A stretch of 64,000 nucleotides of DNA, taken from positions 3,844,001 through 3,908,000 of the forward strand of contig NZ_CP051774.1 in assembly GCF_012913485.1 (NCBI RefSeq), in the 5' to 3' direction. The DNA is from Luteolibacter luteus. GTDB lineage: Bacteria > Verrucomicrobiota > Verrucomicrobiia > Verrucomicrobiales > Akkermansiaceae. Numbering within the stretch: position 1 is the stretch's first letter; every line of letters starts with the position of its first letter. The notes beneath the pieces are model-generated. The model searched no databases. It was not told the DNA's origin and saw only the letters and a program-made list of their open reading frames with translations. A program made the position numbers and the translations under genes. Positions 50,974-58,630 of this stretch are shown in pieces.

Positions 50974-53652
50974 ATGTGGCTCCCCCGCGTGGCTGGATTA
51001 TTCGTTTGTAGCTTTGCTTGTGCGTTCTCTCAGAGCTCTCCGAAGCTTTTGAAGGATATCAAGCGAGGGAAGGATTCGGGTTCCCGTCGGGTGGAGGGAA
51101 TCACTGTCCTCGGTTCACGCGTGGTTTTTTCCGCTTGGTCGGAGAGCCAAGGGCAGGAGCTGTGGATAAGCGATGGAACAACGAAGGGCACCCGGATGAT
51201 AAAGGACATCCGACCCGGTCACGAATCATCCTCTCCTTCCAGGTTCCATACGATTGGGAATAAGGTCTACTTCTCCGCGGACGACGGTTCGAACGGAATC
51301 GAATTGTGGTGCTCAGATGGCACCGAAGCGGGAACGTATCTCGTGAAGGACTTCGTTTCCTACTTCGACGGAAGTCCCGTTCCCCTTGCTGCTTCGTCGT
51401 CAAAACTCTGGCTTATGGCACTCGGGCCGGGATTCGGTTGGTCTTGGGATCGGCCTAGCTTGTGGGTCACCGATGGGACTGAGGAGGGTACCTCGGAATT
51501 GAATCCTCTGATCTGGCCGCAAGACGAAACGTTCCCTTACCGGGAATTTGAAGGTGTTGAGCACCCTGCGATGCTTGGTGAGACACTGTTGTTCGTGGTG
51601 AACCAGCGGAATATCTGGAAATCCGATGGGACTATTGCCGGGACAGTTCCAGTGGTCGAATTGTCCTCGGAGTCGAACTCTCGAGTGACTTCTTTGGTCG
51701 TTGATGGTGACCACTGGTTTGCTGGTTTTCGCGATGGGCTCGGCAACGGCTCCCTTTGGCGTGGGAATGACCAGCTAGGGATCGCGGAGGCTCTTGTTCC
51801 GCCTTCCATTCCTTCCGGATGGAGCAGTGCGGGAGAATTCACACCTTTCGGGGGCCGCTTGGCCTTCAATCTTTCGGGCGTAGATAGCCAGTCCTGGCTC
51901 TGCTTTCGAGACCATGCTTCTGGGGAATTCTCCCAAATTCCCGTGGGATCGGACCCTGCTTATGACTTCATGGTTTCAGGGAACTTGCTGTTCTTCACCA
52001 CCGGAAAGGGTGTTGCGGGGGGGAAGTTGTGGCGATCGGATGGCACGAGTTCCGGGACCTATCCTCTGAAGGGCTTTCGCCAAGGGTATAGCGGCCCGAT
52101 CCTCCACGACCTGACTCCCGCGGCGAACGGGATCTACTTTCGGGCGAACGACGGACAGCATGGCGCGGAACTATGGTTCAGCGATGGAAGCGTGGCGGGC
52201 ACCAGGCTTGTGGCGGATCTTGGGCCCGGTGCGGATTCCAGCTCTCCGAGCTTCTTGGAAGTCGCGGGAGAACGTCTCTTCTTCAGCAGCTACTTCGCCT
52301 TGCCGGCGGGTAGCCTTTGGCAGACAAATGGCACCTCAGAGGGGACACGACCACTGATGAAGCCGCAAAAGCTGAATGGCTCGTCCATCTCACTGGAATG
52401 GTATGAGCGCACTGCCGCCGGTTCGGGTAAAAAAGTCTTCTTCCGGGCGAATGATGGCCGACATGGCGAAGAGTTGTGGGTCACCAACGGGACCCGGGTC
52501 GGAACCAAGATGATCCGAGACATCATGTCCGGTGAGGAGAATTCCGATCCCGTGACCGTCACTCCTTTCGGCAAGGGGGTGCTGTTTCGGGCGCGGAACA
52601 AGGATCACGGTTGGGACGTCTGGTTCAGCGATGGAAGTCGCAAGGGAACCCGGCCGTTGACAAGCAATGGAGGGTCGGAAGGGCTTACGGATCCTTTTGC
52701 GGTTGTGGGAAAGACTGCCTACTTCGAGTTCGACGAAGCAGGCGAGGACGGGCTTCTTTGGCAAACGGATGGATCGCCCGAGGGAACCTTTCCCGTGACG
52801 GTTGCGGATGGTCTTATGCTTTCTCCCTATCATCGTTCTCCGATGGCGCAGGTCGGGGAGACTCTCTACCTCGGGGCGGATGATGGGATCCACGGTGCGG
52901 AGCTTTGGGCTTTGATCCAAGGGACGCCGCGTCTGGTGAAAGACCTCCGCCCCGGTGCCAGCGGTTCGTCGCTGAGCCTGTTCACCGCTGTTGGCCGGAG
53001 GCTGGCGTTCTTCGTCGGCAGCAGAAGTAGCCGGGGTTCCGAGCTTTGGACCAGCGATGGCACCGAGGCTGGAACAGTGAAAGTGGCGGAGGGTTTCTCG
53101 GAGGTGTCGGCCTCGACCGGCCTCGGTGACATCCATTTGTTCCTGGCCGATGACAAGCAACACGGAAACGAATGGTGGCGGAGTGACGGGACGCCGGAGG
53201 GAACCTTTATCCTGAAAGACATCGCGGAAGGCTCCGGTCAGCGCAGTTTGGAATACACCTCCGCGATGTATGCGGTCGGTGACGACGCCATGTATTTTGT
53301 CGCCGATGACGGCGCGGCCTACGGGGAGGAGCTGTGGAAAACCGACGGCACGCCGGAAGGCACCACGATTGTTGCGGATTTGAAAGCCGGGTTCGGCAGC
53401 TCGTCTCCGGCAGAGCTTTTGTTCTTTAACCGACGGCTTTTCTTTGCCGCCGATGATGGGGTAAACGGGAGGAACATCTGGTCCACCACCGGGACTGCGG
53501 AAAGCTGCTTCATGCACGCCGCGCGAAATGGAACGGATGCCGATCCGCTGATGATCACCCCGCTGGGGGACCGGCTGTTCTTCTTCGCTCGCTCGGTTGG
53601 GAAGGGCATCGAGCCGCATGCCTTGAGGCCATCTCCGGAGAATGCGCGCTGA
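50974..53652 (+). CDS. Secreted ELWxxDGTxxGT-repeat protein
   Basis: 892 residues from the ATG at 50974, with a signal peptide (about 1-19). Earlier in-frame residues overlap lptB. The mature protein consists of about 15 units of roughly 55-60 residues, each with a core such as ELWISDGTTKGT or ELWTSDGTEAGT and a flanking strand like KVYFSADDGSNGIELW. The repeat type is known from large surface proteins of Myxococcales and PVC bacteria and probably forms a propeller. The fifteen cores include degenerate ones (NIWSTTGTAES). Probably surface-exposed; role unknown. A terminator at 53659-53690 follows. Confidence 0.85.
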   Translation: MWLPRVAGLFVCSFACAFSQSSPKLLKDIKRGKDSGSRRVEGITVLGSRVVFSAWSESQGQELWISDGTTKGTRMIKDIRPGHESSSPSRFHTIGNKVYFSADDGSNGIELWCSDGTEAGTYLVKDFVSYFDGSPVPLAASSSKLWLMALGPGFGWSWDRPSLWVTDGTEEGTSELNPLIWPQDETFPYREFEGVEHPAMLGETLLFVVNQRNIWKSDGTIAGTVPVVELSSESNSRVTSLVVDGDHWFAGFRDGLGNGSLWRGNDQLGIAEALVPPSIPSGWSSAGEFTPFGGRLAFNLSGVDSQSWLCFRDHASGEFSQIPVGSDPAYDFMVSGNLLFFTTGKGVAGGKLWRSDGTSSGTYPLKGFRQGYSGPILHDLTPAANGIYFRANDGQHGAELWFSDGSVAGTRLVADLGPGADSSSPSFLEVAGERLFFSSYFALPAGSLWQTNGTSEGTRPLMKPQKLNGSSISLEWYERTAAGSGKKVFFRANDGRHGEELWVTNGTRVGTKMIRDIMSGEENSDPVTVTPFGKGVLFRARNKDHGWDVWFSDGSRKGTRPLTSNGGSEGLTDPFAVVGKTAYFEFDEAGEDGLLWQTDGSPEGTFPVTVADGLMLSPYHRSPMAQVGETLYLGADDGIHGAELWALIQGTPRLVKDLRPGASGSSLSLFTAVGRRLAFFVGSRSSRGSELWTSDGTEAGTVKVAEGFSEVSASTGLGDIHLFLADDKQHGNEWWRSDGTPEGTFILKDIAEGSGQRSLEYTSAMYAVGDDAMYFVADDGAAYGEELWKTDGTPEGTTIVADLKAGFGSSSPAELLFFNRRLFFAADDGVNGRNIWSTTGTAESCFMHAARNGTDADPLMITPLGDRLFFFARSVGKGIEPHALRPSPENAR

Positions 53653-53658
53653 TCGGGG

Positions 53659-53690
53659 AAAAGAAACAGCCGCGGGTTGCCCCGCGGCTG
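53659..53690. terminator. Bidirectional terminator between the repeat protein and the sigma factor
   Basis: A 10-bp perfect stem (CAGCCGCGGG at 53667-53676 with CCCGCGGCTG at 53681-53690) and the 4-base loop TTGC. On the minus strand it is followed by TTTCTTTT, after the sigma-factor stop. Confidence 0.82.
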
Positions 53691-53720
53691 CATCAAACAA
53701 TCCACCGTAGTAGAGCTTTC

Positions 53721-54581
53721 TCAGGTCGCTTGCAGGCCGCCGTCCACCGGCTTCGGCAGCGGCTTGTCCTTGCGGCGAAGAGCCTTGCGCATCTTGGTCA
53801 GCGCCACGTTCTGGAGCTGGCGGATGCGTTCGCGGGTCACACCGAATTCGCGGCCGACTTCTTCCAGCGTCATCGGCGTCTTGCCGGTGAGACCGAAGCG
53901 TTCGTCGATAATCCGGCGCTCGCGCTTGTCGAGGACGTCAAGCAGGCCGCTCAGCTCGCCGTGAAGATTCTTCTCGGACAGGCTTTCGAGCGGGTCTTCC
54001 GCGCGATCGTCGCCGATGATTTCACCATACTCGGTCGCTTCGCCTTCATTGATCGGCGCGTCGAGCGAGGTTGGGCGCTGCGAAGCCTGCTTCAGCATGG
54101 CCAGCTTGCGGCGCGGCAGACCCACTTCTTCGGCCAATTCCTCATCGGTCGGTTCGCGACCGAGGGCTTCGGCGAGAAGCGTGGAGATGCGGCGCATCTT
54201 GGCGATCTTGTCCACCATGTGGACGGGCAGGCGGATCGTCTTGCTCTGGTTGGCCAGAGCGCGCTTGATCGACTGCTTGATCCACCAGGCGGCGTAGGTC
54301 GAAAGCTTGCCACCCTTCTTGGGGTCGAAGCGCTCCACCGCCTTCATGAGGCCGATGTTGCCTTCGGAAATCAGGTCGGAAATCGGAAGTCCGTATCCGG
54401 AGTAGTCCTGCGCGATCTTTACGACGAGGCGAAGGTTCGCCTTGATCATGTGGGTGCGAGCGTCCTTGTCGCCCTTTTTGATCCTCTTGGCGAGCTTCAC
54501 TTCCTCTTCAGGGGTAAGCAGGGGAGTCCGCGAGATCTCCCGAAGGTAGACCTTCAAACTGGAATCGGAATCGTATGACAT
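53721..54581 (-). CDS. RpoD/SigA-type RNA polymerase sigma factor
   Basis: 286 residues with the order of a group 1/2 sigma-70 factor. Region 1.2 is SLKVYLREISRTPLLTPEEE. Region 2 spans ARTHMIKANLRLVVKIAQDY and ISDLISEGNIGLMKAVERFD to TYAAWWIKQSI. Region 3 is KMRRISTLLAEALGREPTDE, and region 4 has the DNA-binding helix TLEEVGREFGVTRERIRQLQ. The long acidic region 1.1 of RpoD is missing, so it may be an RpoS-like or alternative housekeeping-type sigma; the standard RpoD may lie elsewhere. It stands alone and reads toward the terminator at 53659-53690. Confidence 0.93.
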   Translation of the reverse strand: MSYDSDSSLKVYLREISRTPLLTPEEEVKLAKRIKKGDKDARTHMIKANLRLVVKIAQDYSGYGLPISDLISEGNIGLMKAVERFDPKKGGKLSTYAAWWIKQSIKRALANQSKTIRLPVHMVDKIAKMRRISTLLAEALGREPTDEELAEEVGLPRRKLAMLKQASQRPTSLDAPINEGEATEYGEIIGDDRAEDPLESLSEKNLHGELSGLLDVLDKRERRIIDERFGLTGKTPMTLEEVGREFGVTRERIRQLQNVALTKMRKALRRKDKPLPKPVDGGLQAT

Positions 54582-54997
54582 GGCAGGGTCCCGGTGCTCC
54601 CGGGTTCTAAGGATTTAACGCCGTAGCGCCTTCTTTTATTCCTAAAATCAGCCCCAAATTTGTAATTACGTAGTAGTTACGCAGAGGGGTTGATTCCGTT
54701 GATACCTTCTAGCAAAGCTCATGCCCCGGTTGCGCAGTTGCGGGCCAGCCATTGGCTTTCAAACAATTGCATGAAGAGGTGCGACAACTACCCCGTTCAA
54801 AGAGGGGCCTCTAGGTGTCAAATTGCCACGCCCACTGTGACACATCGGTCATTATGCAACGCAATCCTGTCGCAGGTGCGCGGCCATACCATCTCCCGGT
54901 TTTCTCCGGGGCAGCCAACTTTGTCACATTTTACCACGGATTCGTGAGCGTGCCGCTAAAAGATGAGCGGCAAGGTATTTTGATCGTGCAGGTTTGA
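54582..54997. other. Intergenic region upstream of the sigma factor
   Basis: About 415 bases without a gene, holding the sigma-factor promoter region on the minus strand. A small hairpin GCCGCT/AGCGGC (54952-54957 with 54966-54971) lies next to the stop of the GH30 gene, followed by weak T-rich sequence. Nothing else is recognised. Confidence 0.4.
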
Positions 54998-56464
54998 TCA
55001 CTGCCTCTCCGGTCGCGCTTCCAAGACGAAGGACCGGACCGACTTCTTTGGCAGCTTCTGATCAAGGAGCTTGCCGCTAAGGGGAAGCTTTTCGTGCAGT
55101 TCGTAACGCGAGCGCTCCCGAGGTTCGGTGAGCCAAGAGCTGGCGGTGGAGGCGGTGGAGGCGAAGCCGGAGAGGTCGATCTGGAACTCCCGTTCTTTCT
55201 CGCTGTCGTTCAGACAAATGATGGCCAGTTTCCCGCTGCGTTCGTCATAGGCCGCGATCACGGACTCTTCCTTCGTGGTCAGCATTATCGCGCCACGAGG
55301 GATGTGGCGGGTGTAGTGCGCGAGTACGAACCACTTCGGATTGATGCGTTGCATCCGCCCCTCCCGCATATCACCGGCGATGAGTCCCCAGCCCCCTCCG
55401 TCGACGGGCTGCCAGTAGGACCATGAGGTGGGACACAGTGCGGCGAGGTCGCGATGAAGATTGCGGGCCATGTTCAGTCCGGAGGGATCGCCATCGCCAT
55501 ACTCGGAGTTCCATAGTGGTTTGCCGCCCTCGAGGTGCACGAGTTTGTGGAGCTTCGCGCGATTGCCTTTTGCTTCCTGATAGCCGTGTACGTTGACCTG
55601 GCCGATGAGGGCGCGCGTCTTTTCATCGAGGCGCTCCCAAGTGCCGATCGCGTGGTCGTAGTAGGTTTCCTCGGAGGCTGCGATCGGGAGTTTCTGCAGA
55701 CCGCGCTTGTCGAGTTCCTCGCGCAGGAGGGGCAGCGATCTTGCCTGGGCTTCTACGGAAAAGTGGCAGCCTTCCTGTTTGCAGTCGGCGAACCACCAGT
55801 CCGAGCGGGGCTCGTTGAAAGGGGATACGGTCGTGAAGTGGATGCCCCATTGGTCCGCGGCGCGCCGTGCGATGGTGGCGAGGTAGATCGCGTGATTGCG
55901 CTCATGCTCCGGAGCGAGGTTGTCATCGCTTGGCTTCGGGCCGCCGGATGGATTGCTGTTGCGGGTCATCCACCACATCGGCGAGTTCGAGAAGAGCTCG
56001 AAGTGGGTCGCACCCCGGTCCCGGGCCAGGGCAAGCATGTTCCGTTGCTTGGCATCGACCGACCAATCCCAGCTGTCGGATCCGGGATCACTGCTGCGGG
56101 CATCGAGCCAGAATCCTTCCATCTGGCGATAGCGGTGGATGATCTTCGAGACCGCCATCGAACGCCCGTTGACCTCGCGCCAACCACAGGCGCCGGCATT
56201 GTAGCGGACGATGTTCATTCCGAGTCCGGGCAGGAGCGTGTTGTTGATGCGGACTGCCTTGGTTGTGAAGAGGGCATCTGCCAGCTCCTTGTCATCGCCG
56301 AAGACCGCGGCCCACCATGCGAGGGATGTTCCCCAGCCTTCCCATGTGCCTTGCCGTGCTCCGGGATCGATGGCGACCCGCGTTGTTTCGATCTCCGCAG
56401 CCCTTGTGATCCGCCCGCTGAGGGTGAGAAAGACGATGAAGAGGAGGGTGCGGGAGCATCGCAT
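54998..56464 (-). CDS. Secreted glycoside hydrolase, GH30-like
   Basis: About 488 residues from the ATG at 56464 (alternatives at 56473 and 56536). The signal peptide is MRCSRTLLFIVFLTLSGRITRA. The fold matches GH30 endo-beta-1,6-galactanase/glucuronoxylanase-type enzymes: GWGTSLAWWA at the barrel start, the acid/base Glu in PFNEP (about 216) and the nucleophile Glu in WNSEYGDGD (about 320). A C-terminal beta-sandwich follows (ITLTTKEES-like strand, then YDERSGKLAIICL and FVLEARPERQ). Divergent from the sialidase-like gene, with the CCTGTTA repeat (56699-56750) in between. Cleaves internal beta-linkages of a galactan or xylan-like polymer; exact substrate unknown. Confidence 0.87.
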   Translation of the reverse strand: MRCSRTLLFIVFLTLSGRITRAAEIETTRVAIDPGARQGTWEGWGTSLAWWAAVFGDDKELADALFTTKAVRINNTLLPGLGMNIVRYNAGACGWREVNGRSMAVSKIIHRYRQMEGFWLDARSSDPGSDSWDWSVDAKQRNMLALARDRGATHFELFSNSPMWWMTRNSNPSGGPKPSDDNLAPEHERNHAIYLATIARRAADQWGIHFTTVSPFNEPRSDWWFADCKQEGCHFSVEAQARSLPLLREELDKRGLQKLPIAASEETYYDHAIGTWERLDEKTRALIGQVNVHGYQEAKGNRAKLHKLVHLEGGKPLWNSEYGDGDPSGLNMARNLHRDLAALCPTSWSYWQPVDGGGWGLIAGDMREGRMQRINPKWFVLAHYTRHIPRGAIMLTTKEESVIAAYDERSGKLAIICLNDSEKEREFQIDLSGFASTASTASSWLTEPRERSRYELHEKLPLSGKLLDQKLPKKSVRSFVLEARPERQ

Positions 56465-56870
56465 GGCATCCATGCAACCGTGGAGCGCGGAGGAAGTCTT
56501 GTTGAAAACGCGAGGAGCTTCGAGGGATTCGGCCATGCTTCGATGGCAGTAGTCGGAACTGGCAGTAGAAAGCCATCACCGCGATCTGCGAAGCTTGGCG
56601 CCAACATGCACTGCATCTGCGGATCGAAGTTCCTGAGAATTCACCGGCTGAAATACCGGCCGGAAAGATTTCAACTGCCAATTTCTCACACTTGGGAACG
56701 ACGCCTGTTATTTTCCCACTTTTAACAGGCGGAACAGGGCGGAAAAAAACAGAGGTCCCCGGAGCGGAACCAGGACCAAGAGCTCCTTGTCTGTCGGTAT
56801 TGTGACCGGGCAAGGTTGTCGGGGCTGAAAGCACCGGCGGAAAGGTAGGCGTATCCGGCTCTTTCGATCC
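56465..56870. other. Intergenic region between two divergent hydrolase genes
   Basis: About 400 bases between the GH30-like gene and the sialidase-like gene. It holds copy 2 of the CCTGTTA/TAACAGG repeat (56699-56750) and must contain both promoters. No other structure is recognised. Confidence 0.45.
56699..56750 (-). repeat. CCTGTTA/TAACAGG hairpin repeat, copy 2
   Basis: On the minus strand this reads like 26971-27020: a T-rich lead, a half-copy CCTGTTCCG, then CCTGTTA, a 12-base loop and TAACAGG. The arms are identical in the two copies while the loops differ (AAAGTGGGAAAA here). Confidence 0.6.
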
Positions 56871-58472
56871 ATGATCCGATCCCTTCATTTCCTGCGTCTG
56901 CTGGCCTTCCTTCCCGTCAGCCTCACGCTTTGTAGTGCCTTGGCTGCGTCGCCCCCGCCACCCGGGATCGTGATCCATCATTCGCATGCCTCCAGCGGGC
57001 TCTATATCGGGTCGCCTTCTCTGTGTGTGTTGCCAGACGGTACTTACCTGGCGAGCCACGATCTCTTCGGCCCGGCGAGCAAGGAACACGAGCTGGCGAA
57101 AGGCAGGCTGTATCGTTCCACGGATCGCGGAGCGAGTTGGAGCCATGTGCGGGACTTCGAGGGCTTCTTCTGGCAGGGCCTCTTCGTTCATCGGGATGCC
57201 GTTTATGTGCTCGGTACCGACAAGCATCACGGCCGGGTGGTGATTCGTCGCTCCGCAGATGGCGGGAAGACCTGGAGCGATCCCTTGACTACTGCGGATG
57301 GCGTACTTGCGGAGGGTCAGTGGCACACAGCACCGATGCCGGTGATCGAACATGACGGGCGGCTCTGGCGGGCAATTGAGGATGCGGAGGGCGGCACCAA
57401 GTGGGGCGAGCGTTATCGCGCACGCATGATGTCGGCGCCCGTGGATGCCGATCTTTTGGACTCGAAGAGCTGGACCTTTAGCAATCCCCTCCCGCGCGAT
57501 CCATCATGGCTGGAAGGAGATTTCCGCGCGTGGCTGGAGGGCAATGCGGTGGCGGGCCCGGATGGCGGGATGCTGGATGTCCTGCGTGTGGACAATTCCA
57601 AGGTGCCGGAGAAAGCAGCGCTGGTGAGGATTTCGAAGGATGGCAGCACGGCCAGTTTCGACCCATCGGAAGGCTTCATCGATTTCCCCGGCGGCGCGAA
57701 GAAATTCACCATCCGCAAGGATCCGCAGGGTGACGGCTATTGGTCGCTTGCTACGATCATTCCGGAACGCCACGCGGATGCTTCGCTCGGCAGGCCAAGC
57801 GGCGTGCGGAATTCGCTGGCACTTGTCCACAGCGAGGACCTGCGGACATGGGAGACGCGGAGCTTGCTCCTCTATCATCCGGACGTCTCGAAGCACGGCT
57901 TCCAGTATGTCGACTGGCAGTTCGATGGCGATGACCTTGTCGCTGCCTGCCGCACCGCTTGGGACGATGAAGAAGGTGGAGCGCATAACAACCACGATGC
58001 GAATTTCCTGACCTTCCACCGCTGGGAAAAATTCCGCGAGCTGAGTCGCAAGGACGACGTGCCGATGCCAGAGCTCGCGGTGATGGTGCATGAAGCGTCG
58101 GGGCTTTCCATCAAAGGGACGGCCTTCGAGATCGGTACTCTTCGGGATGGCGAGAAAGCGTTCTCGAATCGTGGCTACGTATGGGATGATGTTCCCGAGG
58201 CGCTGGCCGGGAGTTCCTTCGTGCGTCTCGCCGGAGGGGAGAAGGGTCTGGTCGAAGTCATTGCCAAGGAGGCGACGATCCTGACGATTGCCACCATGCC
58301 TTCGGAACTGGCGGTGGATCTGAGCTCATGGGCCGAAACCGGAAAAGGGATCCGCTACAGCGACGCGAAGGAGACGGTTCTAAAGGTCTATACGAGGCAG
58401 GTGGGGAAGGGGGAATCGGTCAAGCTGCCGCGGGGAAATTGGAGCGGCAGCGTGCTGGTTTTCGGGCGGTGA
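56871..58472 (+). CDS. Secreted sialidase-like (BNR repeat) protein
   Basis: 533 residues with a signal peptide (about 1-25). Two Asp-box motifs are clear, STDRGASW (83-90) and SADGGKTW (128-135), with further strand repeats (ALVRISKDGSTASFD). This is the sialidase/neuraminidase six-bladed propeller pattern. The Arg triad of true sialidases is not clearly placed, so it may act on other sugars, as many PVC proteins annotated exo-alpha-sialidase do. The C-terminus is a short beta-domain. It is divergent from the GH30 gene, and the heme-binding protein follows. Confidence 0.8.
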   Translation: MIRSLHFLRLLAFLPVSLTLCSALAASPPPPGIVIHHSHASSGLYIGSPSLCVLPDGTYLASHDLFGPASKEHELAKGRLYRSTDRGASWSHVRDFEGFFWQGLFVHRDAVYVLGTDKHHGRVVIRRSADGGKTWSDPLTTADGVLAEGQWHTAPMPVIEHDGRLWRAIEDAEGGTKWGERYRARMMSAPVDADLLDSKSWTFSNPLPRDPSWLEGDFRAWLEGNAVAGPDGGMLDVLRVDNSKVPEKAALVRISKDGSTASFDPSEGFIDFPGGAKKFTIRKDPQGDGYWSLATIIPERHADASLGRPSGVRNSLALVHSEDLRTWETRSLLLYHPDVSKHGFQYVDWQFDGDDLVAACRTAWDDEEGGAHNNHDANFLTFHRWEKFRELSRKDDVPMPELAVMVHEASGLSIKGTAFEIGTLRDGEKAFSNRGYVWDDVPEALAGSSFVRLAGGEKGLVEVIAKEATILTIATMPSELAVDLSSWAETGKGIRYSDAKETVLKVYTRQVGKGESVKLPRGNWSGSVLVFGR

Positions 58473-58630
58473 CGGAGAATGGTCAAGCGGGCTACGCTGT
58501 TCAAGTGAGCCGTGCCGCCCCGGCTCTCCCCCGCGAAACCCGGGGCGGGTGTCCCCGTTCTGAGGACTATGCCGTTTTTTGAAGTCGTGGAATGATCCGC
58601 CTTACTGCGCTCACGTCCTATACCCAAGCG

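Noticed and set aside
52390-53700. A long minus-strand frame opposite the repeat protein
   Set aside because: It is antisense to the ELWxxDGT repeats; its apparent length follows from the repetitive sequence.
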